Positions 7,706-17,929 are shown, counted from the stretch's first letter. The stretch: 37,607 nucleotides of DNA from Streptomyces ossamyceticus (GCF_001418475.1 NZ_LIQX01000212.1:1-37607); one strand, 5' to 3'. Program-made: numbers and translations. The notes: generated by a model from the letters alone, not told the origin.

Positions 7706-7738
7706 CCCAAATGAACCATCACTGGCTCCAAGGTGAAC
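7706..7738 (-). promoter_or_regulatory. PHO box (PhoP operator) between phoU and phoRP
   Basis: Read on the minus strand, three contiguous 11-bp units occur: GTTCACCTTGG (7738-7728), AGCCAGTGATG (7727-7717) and GTTCATTTGGG (7716-7706). Units one and three match the Streptomyces PhoP direct-repeat consensus (G-G/T-TCAYYYR-G/C-G), and the middle unit is degenerate as is common. The site lies 74 bp before the phoR start and 469 bp before phoU. Binding of phosphorylated PhoP here, with autoregulation of both operons, is established for the homologous site. Confidence 0.75.
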
Positions 7739-7811
7739 TCTGGGCGACGAGTGTTCGAGGTCGCCCTTCGAGCGCTGTGGGGATGTCCGACCTCGTGCCT
7801 AACCTGGATGC

Positions 7812-9068
7812 ATGGACGTGAACGCGGCGGTCGCCGCAGCGGCAGCGATCGCCGGTGTACTCACCGGTGTCATCGCCATGCTGGCGTTCCGCTTCAGCGA
7901 ACGCGAGCAGAAGCGTCCGACCAGGACCTCCCTGCACACCGACCCGGTGCTGCCGCCCGGCGTGGACACCGTGCTCTCCGTGCTCCGCTCCTCCGCGGTC
8001 GTGCTCGACGAGGGCGACGCCGTGGTCAAGGCCAGCTCCGCCGCGTACGCCCTGGGGCTGGTGCGCGGCGGGAAGCTCGCCATCGAGCCGATGCTCCAGA
8101 TGGCGCGCGACACCCGCCGGGACGGCGAGATACGCCAGGTCGAGCTGGATCTGCCCCGGCGCGGCACCGGGCGCGGCGAGGCCCTCGCGGTCTCCGCGCG
8201 CGTCGCGCCGCTGGGCTCCCGGCTCGTGCTGCTCCTCGTCGAGGACCTCACCGAGGCCCGTCGGATAGAGGCGGTACGGCGCGACTTCGTCGCGAACGTG
8301 AGCCATGAGCTGAAGACCCCGGTCGGCGCCCTGTCCCTCCTCTCGGAGGCCGTCATGGGCGCCAGTGACGACCCGGAGGCGGTGGAACGCTTCGCCGGGC
8401 GGATGCAGATCGAGGCCACCCGGCTCACCAACCTGGTGCAGGAGCTCATCGACCTCTCCCGCGTGCAGAACGACGACCCGCTGGAGGACGCCGAGCCCGT
8501 ACGGGTGGACGAGCTGGTGGCCGAGGCCGTCGACCGGTGCCGCCACCAGGCCGGCGCCAAGCAGATCACCATCGCCGCCGGCGGCACCGCCGCGCTGAGG
8601 GTCTGGGGCCACCGCGGCCAGCTCGCCGCCGCCCTCGGCAACCTCGTCGAGAACGCCGTCAACTACTCCCCGGCCCGCACCCGCGTCGGCATCGCCGCGC
8701 GCAGGGTGTCCGCACCCGGTGGGGACCTCATCGAGATCTCCGTGACCGACCAGGGCATCGGCATCTCCGACAAGGACAAGGAGCGCATCTTCGAGCGCTT
8801 CTACCGCGTGGACCCGGCCCGCTCCCGCCAGACCGGCGGCACGGGTCTCGGACTCGCGATCGTCAAGCACGTGGCAGCCTCGCACGGCGGGCAGGTCACG
8901 GTGTGGAGCTCCGAAGGCCAGGGCTCCACGTTCACCCTCAGGCTGCCGGAGGCGGGCGCGTCCCGCGACCGCGCCACGCACCACCCGGACCTCGACGACG
9001 AGGACGGACAACCGCACACCGAGTCATCCCCGTACGCATCGCATCCCGCCCCGGAGGTCCTTCCGTGA
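7812..9068 (+). CDS. phoR: PhoR sensor histidine kinase
   Basis: A 418-residue membrane kinase. There is one N-terminal membrane segment (about residues 5-26), then a short PAS-like region (35-150), then the HisKA H-box FVANVSHELKTPVG with phospho-acceptor His165. The HATPase domain has an N-box (GNLVENAVNYS, Asn281), G1 (DQGIGI), F-box (ERFYRVD) and G2 (GGTGLGLAIVKH). It senses phosphate limitation together with PstSCAB/PhoU and phosphorylates PhoP. The tail beyond the ATPase domain is acidic and His-containing. Its TGA overlaps the phoP GTG by 4 nt (GTGA at 9065-9068). The PHO box lies 74 bp upstream. Confidence 0.95.
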   Translation: MDVNAAVAAAAAIAGVLTGVIAMLAFRFSEREQKRPTRTSLHTDPVLPPGVDTVLSVLRSSAVVLDEGDAVVKASSAAYALGLVRGGKLAIEPMLQMARDTRRDGEIRQVELDLPRRGTGRGEALAVSARVAPLGSRLVLLLVEDLTEARRIEAVRRDFVANVSHELKTPVGALSLLSEAVMGASDDPEAVERFAGRMQIEATRLTNLVQELIDLSRVQNDDPLEDAEPVRVDELVAEAVDRCRHQAGAKQITIAAGGTAALRVWGHRGQLAAALGNLVENAVNYSPARTRVGIAARRVSAPGGDLIEISVTDQGIGISDKDKERIFERFYRVDPARSRQTGGTGLGLAIVKHVAASHGGQVTVWSSEGQGSTFTLRLPEAGASRDRATHHPDLDDEDGQPHTESSPYASHPAPEVLP

Positions 9069-9745
9069 CCCGAGTGCTCGTCGTCGAGGACGAGGAGTCC
9101 TTCTCCGACGCCCTGTCCTACATGCTCCGCAAGGAGGGGTTCGAGGTCGCCATCGCGACCACCGGGCCCGACGGACTCGACGAGTTCGAGCGCAACGGCG
9201 CCGACCTCGTCCTCCTCGACCTGATGCTGCCCGGTCTGCCCGGCACCGAGGTCTGCCGTCAGCTGCGCAGTCGCTCCAACGTCCCGGTGATCATGGTAAC
9301 GGCCAAGGACAGCGAGATCGACAAGGTCGTAGGCCTGGAGATAGGAGCCGACGACTATGTCACCAAGCCCTTCTCCTCGCGCGAACTCGTCGCCCGTATC
9401 CGGGCCGTACTGCGCCGCCGCGGCGAGCCCGAGGAGGTCACCCCGGCCGCGCTGGAGGCCGGTCCGGTCCGTATGGACGTCGACCGTCACGTGGTCACCG
9501 TCTCCGGCTCCAAGGTCGACCTGCCCCTCAAGGAGTTCGACCTGCTCGAGATGCTGCTGCGCAACGCGGGCCGAGTGCTGACCCGTATGCAGCTCATCGA
9601 CCGCGTCTGGGGAGCCGACTACGTGGGTGACACCAAGACCCTCGACGTCCACGTCAAGCGCCTCCGCGCCAAGATCGAGCCGGACCCGGGAGCCCCGAGA
9701 TACCTGGTCACGGTCCGCGGCCTCGGCTACAAGTTCGAGCCTTAA
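9065..9745 (+). CDS. phoP: PhoP response regulator (OmpR family)
   Basis: A 226-residue regulator. The receiver domain (1-115) has acidic pocket residues in VVEDEES, phospho-acceptor Asp52 (VLLDLMLPG), Thr79 and Lys101 (DYVTKPFS). The winged-helix DNA-binding domain (about 130-224) has LPLKEFDLLEMLLRNAG, the recognition helix KTLDVHVKRLRAKI and the wing RGLGYKFEP. It binds 11-bp direct-repeat PHO boxes and controls phosphate scavenging, cell-wall polymer and secondary metabolism genes. GTG 9065 overlaps the phoR stop, so synthesis is coupled. It converges on the lipoprotein gene, and no clear terminator hairpin is visible between the two. Confidence 0.95.
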   Translation: MTRVLVVEDEESFSDALSYMLRKEGFEVAIATTGPDGLDEFERNGADLVLLDLMLPGLPGTEVCRQLRSRSNVPVIMVTAKDSEIDKVVGLEIGADDYVTKPFSSRELVARIRAVLRRRGEPEEVTPAALEAGPVRMDVDRHVVTVSGSKVDLPLKEFDLLEMLLRNAGRVLTRMQLIDRVWGADYVGDTKTLDVHVKRLRAKIEPDPGAPRYLVTVRGLGYKFEP

Positions 9746-9778
9746 GCCATATGAGCCATAACCGGTGACGTACGGCGC

Positions 9779-10462
9779 TCAGCGGCTGGAGGCCGCCTCG
9801 GACTCGGAGGCGGACGGCGAGCCGGAGGAACCGGCGGCGGCGCCCTCCCCCTCGGTGGTGCCCTCCTCCGACGAACCGGAGGCGGACGGCGAGCCGGAGG
9901 CCTTGTCCGACGGGCTCGGGCTGGTGACCGGGGCCTCGGGGATGTCGCTCGGGCCCCACTTCTCGAAGTAGTGCTCGGCGGGGACGACGAAGGCGCGCAG
10001 GCTCACGTCACCGGTCTCGCTGAAGGCGAAGGTGACCTTCTGGGCGTTGCCGTTCTGCACGGAGGAGCCGATGTCCGACAGGACGGCGGAGGCGTTGCCC
10101 TCGCCGCCGAGGATCACGGAGCCGCCGGCCGGGACGACGACCTTGCCGCCCTTGCCCTCACCCTTGACCGGGGTGACCTCGGCGGCGCCGGCACCGTCCA
10201 CGGTGACGGAGTCCAGCGTCTGGTCGGTGGTGGAGTTGTTGAACAGGGTCGCGGAGACGACCGCCGGGCCCTTGGCCGCGGCGTCCGGCTGGGTGACGAC
10301 GATCGCGTTCTGGATCTCGATGTCCCCGACGGTCGTCGCCGCGTTGTCCGGCTTGACCTGGAGCGTCTGGGCGTTGCTGCCGGCGCTGCACGCGGCGAGC
10401 GAGGCGATCGAGAACGCGAGGGCGGCGGCGGCGAGTGTGCCGCGTCGAAGGCTGCTGCTCAC
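9779..10462 (-). CDS. Secreted lipoprotein (SCO4231-like, DUF461 type)
   Basis: A 227-residue protein with a lipoprotein signal peptide (MSSSLRRG, then a hydrophobic stretch) and lipobox SLAAC with Cys25. A single beta-rich domain follows (about 35-170: EIQNAIVV, VVSATLFNNSTTDQTL, GGSVILGGEG, VTFAFSETGDVSLRAFVVP). It resembles copper-chaperone/DUF461-type immunoglobulin-like domains, but the methionine/histidine metal motif of PCuAC is not evident. The last 55 residues are a Ser/Gly/Glu-rich low-complexity tail. It is anchored outside the membrane. A long gene-free region of about 640 bp lies upstream, shared with carD. Confidence 0.75.
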   Translation of the reverse strand: MSSSLRRGTLAAAALAFSIASLAACSAGSNAQTLQVKPDNAATTVGDIEIQNAIVVTQPDAAAKGPAVVSATLFNNSTTDQTLDSVTVDGAGAAEVTPVKGEGKGGKVVVPAGGSVILGGEGNASAVLSDIGSSVQNGNAQKVTFAFSETGDVSLRAFVVPAEHYFEKWGPSDIPEAPVTSPSPSDKASGSPSASGSSEEGTTEGEGAAAGSSGSPSASESEAASSR

Positions 10463-11043
10463 GGCGGCGGCAACTCCTTGAACGTGGGCGATACGTGATC
10501 GGTAGCGGGCTTAGGTTACCGAGCCGCCCCATCACGGCCGCACCCGACCCTCCCCAAGTGCCCGGCGAGTCACGGGAAGCAATTGAGGGACGGCCACCCC
10601 GCGCGCTCGTCCGGCATTCACATAACCCCCTCGATCCCTTCCGCGTCGCGCCTCGATTTTCGACGAGGAATGCGGACGGCCGCGGAAAATCGATCAGCCG
10701 CCAGAAGCCCCGGAACCCCTCCGGAACGGCTCTGGAACGGCTCCGGAACACGATCCGGTAACGGCGGAACATCTCCGGGAGATCGAACTCCTTGATCAAT
10801 TCCGGATTCGTCTCGTACCCGACTCCGCCCACCGAACGGAGTAACGGAAGTCGCACACTTGGAGTCGGACAAAGTAGGACGTTCGGACAGTCGGGGAGTC
10901 CTCCGGATAGGTGTAACGTGCGCGTTTCGCTCCGCCCAGAGAGCCGCTCCCACCTGCGAATACCCACTCCCGTTCGCCCCTCGCAGCACGTTCCTGTCGC
11001 TGTTGTCAAGCCCCGAGATATGCCCTGACCTGCGAAAACGCCA
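10463..11043. other. Long divergent intergenic region between the lipoprotein gene and carD
   Basis: About 580 bases without a credible gene. It holds the 11-bp tandem repeats described separately and a small hairpin with arms CCTCG/CGAGG around an AT-rich loop near 10650-10668. Promoters for both flanking genes must lie here. Confidence 0.5.
10708..10762. repeat. Tandem 11-bp repeats (about four copies)
   Basis: Consecutive units are CCCCGGAACCC, CTCCGGAACGG, CTCTGGAACGG and CTCCGGAACAC (10708-10751), followed by a weak fifth, GATCCGGTAAC. The period equals one helical turn, so each core CGGAAC faces the same side of the DNA, as expected for a multimeric DNA-binding protein. It lies 246 bp before the lipoprotein start and about 340 bp before carD. 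Confidence 0.6.
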
Positions 11044-11072
11044 TTCAGAACACGCCGTATCCGTGTTACCCT
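11044..11072 (+). promoter_or_regulatory. Probable carD promoter
   Basis: TTCAGA (11044-11049) and TACCCT (11067-11072) are 17 bp apart. The -10 fits TANNNT, while the -35 is a weak match. The start would be near 11079, with AAGGGG before ATG 11101 as ribosome site. Confidence 0.4.
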
Positions 11073-11100
11073 GGATAGCCACGGAAGGGGTACCTGTCAC

Positions 11101-11583
11101 ATGACGTTCAAGGTTGGCGACACCGTGGTCTATCCCCATCACGGGGCCGCGCTGATCGAGGCCATCGAAACTCGCCAGATCAAAGGCGTGGACAAGACCT
11201 ACTTGGTGCTCAAGGTCGCCCAGGGTGACCTGACGGTGCGCGTACCGGCGGACAATGCGGAGTTCGTGGGTGTGCGTGACGTGGTCGGTCAGGACGGCCT
11301 GGATCGGGTCTTCGAGGTGCTGCGTGCGCCGTACGCCGAAGAGCCCACGAACTGGTCGCGTCGCTATAAGGCAAACCTGGAGAAGCTCGCCTCCGGCGAC
11401 GTCATCAAGGTCGCGGAAGTAGTCCGTGACCTGTGGCGTCGTGAGCGTGAGCGCGGACTGTCCGCCGGTGAGAAGCGCATGCTCGCCAAGGCCCGACAGA
11501 TCCTGGTGAGCGAGCTCGCCCTCGCGGAGAACACCAACGAGGACAAGGCCGAGGCCCTGCTGGACGAGGTCCTCGCGTCCTGA
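11101..11583 (+). CDS. carD: CarD/CdnL RNA polymerase-binding transcription factor
   Basis: A 160-residue protein. The N-terminal RNA polymerase-interaction (Tudor-like) domain spans residues 1-55 ([30 protein letters not shown]) and is followed by a helical DNA-contacting domain. Trp85 ([10 protein letters not shown]) is the conserved residue that wedges into the -10 upstream fork and stabilises open complexes. CarD binds the beta subunit and is essential in mycobacteria, where it supports rRNA and housekeeping transcription. The position just after the phoP block and before ispD is the same in S. coelicolor. Confidence 0.95.
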   Translation: MTFKVGDTVVYPHHGAALIEAIETRQIKGVDKTYLVLKVAQGDLTVRVPADNAEFVGVRDVVGQDGLDRVFEVLRAPYAEEPTNWSRRYKANLEKLASGDVIKVAEVVRDLWRRERERGLSAGEKRMLAKARQILVSELALAENTNEDKAEALLDEVLAS

Positions 11584-11863
11584 ACTGACTGAGGCAGGCA
11601 GCCAGCCCGCTCAGCCGCTCAGCGCAGCACAGTAAATGCCGCGGTGCCCGATGACGTACGTATTGTCGCCGGGCGCTGCGGCATGTTCGTACCCGGCCAC
11701 GGAACCGGATGCCGTACGACGGGGTGGGGTCCCCGATACTTGGCGTGCCGGGCCCGGGCAGCTGGCTCGACCAGATGTCACGGAAGGGTCCGGTCAAGAT
11801 GTCGCGCCCGGCACGCTGTGGCCATACCCACGTAGGCCGAGCACACAAACCTGACAGGAACCG

Positions 11864-12628
11864 ATGTCTGACGATTCGCGTCCCTCGCCCTCCGGGACCG
11901 GCGCGGGAGCCCGTACGGCAGCCGTGATCCCGGCCGCCGGTCGGGGTGTACGCCTCGGTCCGGGCGCCCCCAAAGCACTGCGGGCGCTGAACGGCACCCC
12001 CATGCTCATCCACGCGGTACGGGCCATGGCCGCGTCCCGCGCCGTCTCCCTCGTCATCGTCGTGGCGCCGCCCGACGGGGCCGCCGAGGTCAAGTCCCTG
12101 CTCGACGCGCACGCGCTGCCCGAGCGGACCGACTTCCTCGTCGTGCCCGGCGGTGAGTCACGGCAGGAGTCCGTACGCCTCGGGCTCGACGCGCTGCCGC
12201 CCGGCTACGACATCGTGCTGGTGCACGACGCGGCGCGTCCGCTCGTCCCGGTCGACACGGTCGACGCCGTCATCGAGGCCGTACGGGACGGGGCGCCGGC
12301 CGTGGTGCCCGCGCTGCCGCTCGCCGACACGGTCAAGGAGGTCGAGCCGACGGCGGTGCCGGGCACGCCCGAGCCGGTGGTCGCCACCCCGGAGCGGGCA
12401 CGGCTGCGGGCGGTGCAGACCCCGCAGGGCTTCGACCGGGCGACCCTCGTGCGGGCGCACGAGACGGTCACCGGCGAGGTCACCGACGACGCGAGCATGG
12501 TGGAGCGGCTCGGATCGCGCGTCGTGGTCGTGCCGGGGCACGAGGAGGCGTTCAAGGTGACCCGCCCGCTCGACCTGGTGCTCGCGGAGGCGGTCCTGGC
12601 CCGCAGGAGGCTGAACGATGGGTTCTGA
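11864..12628 (+). CDS. ispD: IspD, 2-C-methyl-D-erythritol 4-phosphate cytidylyltransferase
   Basis: A 254-residue enzyme of the MEP isoprenoid pathway. It transfers CMP from CTP to MEP, giving CDP-ME. The CTP-binding loop is visible at residues 23-38 ([16 protein letters not shown]). Further signatures are [22 protein letters not shown] (metal-binding Asp/Arg) and TPQGFDR. The N-terminal 17 residues are an Arg/Ser/Gly extension typical of actinobacteria. AGGAA lies just upstream of ATG 11864. The end overlaps ispF by 11 nt, so the two consecutive pathway genes are translationally coupled. Confidence 0.95.
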   Translation: MSDDSRPSPSGTGAGARTAAVIPAAGRGVRLGPGAPKALRALNGTPMLIHAVRAMAASRAVSLVIVVAPPDGAAEVKSLLDAHALPERTDFLVVPGGESRQESVRLGLDALPPGYDIVLVHDAARPLVPVDTVDAVIEAVRDGAPAVVPALPLADTVKEVEPTAVPGTPEPVVATPERARLRAVQTPQGFDRATLVRAHETVTGEVTDDASMVERLGSRVVVVPGHEEAFKVTRPLDLVLAEAVLARRRLNDGF

Positions 12629-13124
12629 GACGCATACGACACCCGCGGTGGTGCTTCCGCGGGTGGGCATCGGCACCGACATCCACGCCTTCGAGGAGGG
12701 CCGGGAGCTGTGGTGCGCCGGCCTGAAGTGGGAGGGGGAGGGGCCGGGTCTCGCCGGGCACTCCGACGCGGACGTCGTGGCGCACGCCGCGTGCAACGCG
12801 CTGTTCTCCGCGGCGGGCCTCGGTGACCTGGGGCAGCACTTCGGCACGGGCCGGCCCGAGTGGTCCGGCGCGTCCGGGGTGACGCTCCTCGCGGAGGCCG
12901 CGCGCATCGTCCGCGACGCGGGGTTCGTCATCGGCAACGTGGCGGTCCAGGTGGTCGGGCCGCGACCGAAGATCGGCAAGCGGAGGGACGAGGCGCAGAA
13001 GGTGCTGTCGGAGGTCGTGGGAGCACCGGTCTCCGTCTCCGGAGCGACGACGGACGGGCTGGGGTTCCCCGGCCGCGGCGAAGGATTGATGGCGGTCGCC
13101 ACGGCGTTGGTCGCGAGGGCCTGA
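12618..13124 (+). CDS. ispF: IspF, 2-C-methyl-D-erythritol 2,4-cyclodiphosphate synthase
   Basis: A 168-residue enzyme that closes CDP-ME-2-phosphate to the cyclodiphosphate with loss of CMP, the fifth MEP pathway step. The metal ligands are visible: Asp21 and His23 in GIGTDIHAF, and His56 in HSDADVVAH. The substrate motifs GLGDLGQHF and [14 protein letters not shown] close the chain. It functions as a trimer in the cytoplasm. There is an 11-nt overlap with ispD. A Streptomyces intergenic repeat begins directly after the stop. Confidence 0.95.
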   Translation: MGSETHTTPAVVLPRVGIGTDIHAFEEGRELWCAGLKWEGEGPGLAGHSDADVVAHAACNALFSAAGLGDLGQHFGTGRPEWSGASGVTLLAEAARIVRDAGFVIGNVAVQVVGPRPKIGKRRDEAQKVLSEVVGAPVSVSGATTDGLGFPGRGEGLMAVATALVARA

Positions 13125-13128
13125 GCGC

Positions 13129-13291
13129 GACAGGGCTCGGGGGTGCGGGTGCGTCGGCGACCGCCGGTCCGTCGTGGTTTCTCGCGCGGTTCCCCGCGCC
13201 CCTGAAAAGCGACCGGGGCTGCGCCCCGTGTTTGTCAGGTGAAGGGCGGGCCGCAGGCCCGTTCCCTTCAGGGGCGCGGGGAACCGCGCGA
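13129..13291. repeat. Streptomyces intergenic palindromic repeat, full copy
   Basis: A perfect 25-bp inverted repeat has arms at 13182-13206 (starts TCGCGCGGTTCCCCG) and 13267-13291. It encloses two small hairpins (CGGGGC/GCCCCG and GGGCC/GGCCC). The left flank from 13129 (GACAG, CTCGGGGGTGCGGG) recurs with the left arm in the partial copy at 17825-17899, so the unit is a mobile or amplified family and not a one-off terminator. It fills most of the ispF-cysS gap. Confidence 0.7.
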
Positions 13292-13426
13292 ACGGCCACG
13301 ACGGACCCGCACCCGCCAACGCACCCCCGGCCCGAGTCACCAGGCGCCCGGCCCGGCGGCGCAGCCACGTGTCACGAATTCGTGGACCTTCGCCCGGATC
13401 GGCGCAGCGCACTTGCGGTTGCCCAC

Positions 13427-13438
13427 TACCCTGGAGGC

Positions 13439-13441
<3 letters not shown>
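13427..13441 (+). promoter_or_regulatory. Probable leaderless start of cysS
   Basis: The -10 hexamer TACCCT (13427-13432) ends 6 nt before GTG 13439, so transcription would begin at or next to the start codon. The only ribosome-site-like GGAGG lies 1 nt before GTG, too close to work. No good -35 is seen. Confidence 0.45.
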
Positions 13442-14857
<1,416 letters not shown>

Positions 14858-14879
14858 CCTCCGATCACCTTGATCGATT

Positions 14880-14905
14880 GTGCCGCCCGGCCCTCCGGGC
14901 GGCAC
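14880..14905 (+). terminator. Terminator of cysS
   Basis: GTGCCGCCCGG and CCGGGCGGCAC form a perfect 11-bp stem with a CCCT loop, 22 nt after the cysS stop. Confidence 0.75.
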
Positions 14906-14974
14906 ACTGCATAGACGAGACTTCAATGACGTACACGCGCATGTGTACGAACGCTTCCAGGAGACGGGTAGGTC

Positions 14975-15916
14975 ATGGCCGCTAACAACCGCCGCATGTC
15001 CGGCAAGAAGGGCGCGCAGGTCGGCAGTGGCGGCCAGCGACGCAAGGGTCTGGAAGGCAGGGGCCCGACGCCGCCCGCCGAGATGCGCAAGGGGCACAAG
15101 AAGAACCGCATCGCCAACGCCAAGGTCAAGCAGACGGCACGCCGCCCCGTGGTGCGCGGGCGCGGCGGCAAGGGCACCTCGGAGATGGTCGTCGGCCGCA
15201 ACCCGGTCGTCGAGGCGCTGCGTGAGGGCGTGCCCGCCACCATGCTGTACGTCCAGCAGTTCATCGACAACGACGAGCGGGTGCGCGAGGCGCTCCAGCT
15301 CGCCGGTGAGCGCGGCGGCATCCACCTCATGGAGGCGCCCCGCCCCGAGCTGGACCGGATGACCAACGGGCTCAACCACCAGGGCCTCGTCCTCCAGGTC
15401 CCGCCGTACGAGTACGCGCACCCCGAGGACCTGGTCGCCGCCGCGTTCGACGAGGGTGAGGACCCGCTGATCGTCGCCCTCGACGGGGTGACCGACCCGC
15501 GCAACCTCGGTGCCGTCGTCCGGTCGGTCTCCGCGTTCGGCGGCCACGGCGTCGTCGTACCGGAGCGGCGCGCGGCCGGGATGACCGCCGGCGCGTGGAA
15601 GACGTCCGCCGGTACGGCCGCCCGTACGCCCGTCGCCCGCGCCACCAACCTGACGCGTGCGCTGGAGGCGTACAAGAAGGCCGGTGTCGTCGTCGTCGGT
15701 CTGGCCGCGGACGGCGAGGCCGAGGTCGGCGAGCTGGAGGCCCTGGAGGGTCCCGTCGTCATCGTCGTCGGCAGCGAGGGCAAGGGCCTGTCGCGGCTCG
15801 TCGGGGAGACCTGCGACTTCCGGGTGCGGATTCCGATGCCAGGTGGCGCGGAGTCCCTGAACGCCGGTGTCGCGGCGGGAGTCGTGCTGTACGAGGCGGC
15901 TCGGCGCCGGGGCTGA
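14975..15916 (+). CDS. rlmB: RlmB-type 23S rRNA 2'-O-methyltransferase (TrmH/SpoU family)
   Basis: A 313-residue protein. The first 65 residues are a basic, disordered extension ([29 protein letters not shown]) that probably binds RNA. A substrate-binding domain follows ([25 protein letters not shown]), then the SPOUT knot domain. Its three motifs are [11 protein letters not shown] (about 175-185), [10 protein letters not shown] (about 262-271) and [20 protein letters not shown] (about 285-304). RlmB methylates G2251 of 23S rRNA in E. coli. Some actinobacterial paralogues act on other sites, so the exact target is inferred. ATG 14975 has GGAG upstream. Confidence 0.9.
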   Translation: MAANNRRMSGKKGAQVGSGGQRRKGLEGRGPTPPAEMRKGHKKNRIANAKVKQTARRPVVRGRGGKGTSEMVVGRNPVVEALREGVPATMLYVQQFIDNDERVREALQLAGERGGIHLMEAPRPELDRMTNGLNHQGLVLQVPPYEYAHPEDLVAAAFDEGEDPLIVALDGVTDPRNLGAVVRSVSAFGGHGVVVPERRAAGMTAGAWKTSAGTAARTPVARATNLTRALEAYKKAGVVVVGLAADGEAEVGELEALEGPVVIVVGSEGKGLSRLVGETCDFRVRIPMPGGAESLNAGVAAGVVLYEAARRRG

Positions 15917-15922
15917 CAGGGC

Positions 15923-15939
15923 CCCCCACCAACTGGGGG
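15923..15939 (+). terminator. Small hairpin after rlmB
   Basis: CCCCCA/TGGGGG with a CCAAC loop lies 7 nt past the rlmB stop. The stem is short, so termination is plausible but not certain. Confidence 0.4.
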
Positions 15940-16024
15940 TTCGTGGTGTTCGCGATCACCTTGACGCGGTTCGGACAGATCGGCGCGGTCAAAGCAGTGT
16001 CCTAACGACACGTCACTCGGTTAG

Positions 16025-17743
16025 ATGAGTGTGGACACCAGAACACCCCGCACATTCACGGGGGACCGTTCGTCGGGACTCGACTCGGGATTCGACGACG
16101 CTCCCGCGCTGAGCATGGTGAAGGTGCCGAGCGATCCGGCGCAGGTCATCGTCAACCACGCGAGTTTCCGCGTGCAGTTGGGCGCCTCCACGCGGACGTC
16201 CCCGCGGATCGCACGGCACCTGAGCGCCACCGAGGACACCGCGCGCATGCCCGTCGTGGGCACGGTGGTGCGCGCCGGTGCGCCCGCCGCCGGGCGTCGG
16301 CGCCCGGTCGTCTGGAGCGGGAAGTCCGCGCCGGACGACACCGGGGCCCACCGTCTCCTCCAGGCCGTCAGGGAGGCCGGCGCCACCCAGGTCATCCCGC
16401 GCGTCGGCGACACGGAGACCGACACCGGCGGATTCGGCGTCGAAAACGGCGGCTACGACGCCGACTTGACGGTGGAGACGATCGAGACGCCCATCGTCGG
16501 CAGCCAGCGCACCCACGGCGACCACGCCGCCCCCGACGGCACCCGGCTGCTGCCCGCCATGCGCCAGGTCGGCAGCGCGTACGACGAGCCGGGGTACGCG
16601 GGACGGGACGACTACACCGACGACCGCTTCGCCGCCGACCGCTTCGCCGACGCGGACGACGACGGGAACCCGGACGGCGAGCGGACGCGGCGCCGCACCG
16701 GCAACGAGCCCGTGCGGCAGGGCTATTACCCCGGCCGGCGGATGAACCTGGGCGTGGTGCTGCTGCCGCTGCGCGTCTTCCTCGGCTTCATCTCCGTCTA
16801 CGCGGGCATGGGCAAGCTCTGCGACCCGCACTACTTCGACGGAGGCAAGCGCGGCTCCATGGTGAAGTGGCTGAACACGCTGCACCCGTGGGAGGTCGCC
16901 GAGCCGCTGCGCCAGTTCGCGCTGGAACACCCCGTCGGCTCCGGCCTCGTCATCGCGTTCGCCCAGGTCGTCGTCGGTGTTCTCACGATCTTCGGGCTGT
17001 GGCAGCGGGTCGCCGCCGGATTCGGCGTACTGCTGTCGGCCGCGCTGCTGGTGACCGTCAGCTGGAAGACCGTCCCCGTCTACGAGACGCCCGACATCAT
17101 CTACCTCGCCGCCTGGTCCCCGCTGGTCATCGCGGGCGCGCCGGTGTACTCCGTCGACGGGCGGCTCGCGTGCGGTGCCTGGCGCACGCTCGGGCCGCGC
17201 GCCGACATCTGGGAGCTGCGGCGGTATGTGCTGCGCCGGGGCGCCCTCGTCGCCACGGTCGTCGTCGGTCTCACGCTGCTGGTCGGGTCGTTGCTCGGCG
17301 GAGCTGTGCGGGACGCCGACCGGATCGTCGTGCCGGGGCCCGGGGAGGCGCCGCGCAACGAACTGCCCGGGTCGCCGCTTCCCGGTGAAGCGGACAAGGG
17401 CCGCAAGGAGCGGCGCAGCCCCTCCGCGTCCAACTCGCCGAGCGCCGGAGCGACGTCGGCGAGCCCCACGCAGGGGGCCACCTCGACGCCGGGCGCGACG
17501 CAGGGCGCGACGCAGGGCGCGGCCACCGGGCAGCCCAGCCAGACGCAGGGGACGGCGGGGCAGGTCCCACCGCAGCAGTCCGTCCCGGTCGAGCAGGCGC
17601 CGACGACGGCGGGGCCGACCTCCAGCGGTGGCGCGGGTGCCTCCGGCGGGACGACCGGGGGGTCGGGTGGCTCCTCCACCGGGGGTTCCGGGGGCAGCTC
17701 CTCCGGTGGGCAGCCGGGGCTGGTCGGAGGGTTGCTCGGGTAG
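16025..17743 (+). CDS. DoxX-family membrane protein with long disordered ends
   Basis: A 572-residue protein, far longer than typical DoxX proteins (130-180). Residues 1-238 are hydrophilic and acidic (repeated DDRFAADRFADADDDG). The DoxX part (240-380) starts LGVVLLPLRVFLGFISVYAG and has four membrane segments (about 242-262, 302-320, 325-343, 358-377). A fifth segment (405-425) follows. The last 130 residues are a Ser/Gly/Thr/Gln-rich tail with GATQGATQGA repeats, probably outside the membrane. DoxX relatives work in redox or thiol stress (the MRC complex in mycobacteria) or as quinone-linked subunits; no role is known here. No clear ribosome site precedes ATG 16025. Confidence 0.75.
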   Translation: MSVDTRTPRTFTGDRSSGLDSGFDDAPALSMVKVPSDPAQVIVNHASFRVQLGASTRTSPRIARHLSATEDTARMPVVGTVVRAGAPAAGRRRPVVWSGKSAPDDTGAHRLLQAVREAGATQVIPRVGDTETDTGGFGVENGGYDADLTVETIETPIVGSQRTHGDHAAPDGTRLLPAMRQVGSAYDEPGYAGRDDYTDDRFAADRFADADDDGNPDGERTRRRTGNEPVRQGYYPGRRMNLGVVLLPLRVFLGFISVYAGMGKLCDPHYFDGGKRGSMVKWLNTLHPWEVAEPLRQFALEHPVGSGLVIAFAQVVVGVLTIFGLWQRVAAGFGVLLSAALLVTVSWKTVPVYETPDIIYLAAWSPLVIAGAPVYSVDGRLACGAWRTLGPRADIWELRRYVLRRGALVATVVVGLTLLVGSLLGGAVRDADRIVVPGPGEAPRNELPGSPLPGEADKGRKERRSPSASNSPSAGATSASPTQGATSTPGATQGATQGAATGQPSQTQGTAGQVPPQQSVPVEQAPTTAGPTSSGGAGASGGTTGGSGGSSTGGSGGSSSGGQPGLVGGLLG

Positions 17744-17770
17744 GTTCTGTCGCCTTTCGCGGCGGTGAGG

Positions 17771-17807
17771 GGACGGGCCCCGCAGGGTTTTCCTGCGGGG
17801 CCCGTCC
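17771..17807. terminator. Strong terminator after the DoxX gene
   Basis: GGACGGGCCCCGCAGG (17771-17786) pairs perfectly with CCTGCGGGGCCCGTCC (17792-17807), a 16-bp stem with a GTTTT loop. It lies 27 nt past the DoxX stop, between convergent genes. Confidence 0.8.
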
Positions 17808-17824
17808 GTGTGCTCGTCGTCGCC

Positions 17825-17899
17825 TGACAGCTCGGGGGTGCGGGGGTGTCGGCGTGCACGGGCCCATGGGGGTCGGTCGCGCAGTTCCCCGCGCCCCTT
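17825..17899. repeat. Streptomyces intergenic palindromic repeat, half copy
   Basis: It has the same left flank (GACAG, CTCGGGGGTGCGGG, GTCGGCG) and left arm (TCGCGCAGTTCCCCGCGCCC) as the full copy at 13129-13291, but ends after the left arm. It is therefore a truncated member of the same repeat family. Confidence 0.6.
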
Positions 17900-17929
17900 C
17901 GGGGGTGAGACCCGGGTTCTGATGGTGTT

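Noticed and set aside
7719..9017. Long minus-strand frame across phoR
   Set aside because: Antisense shadow of a certain histidine kinase gene.
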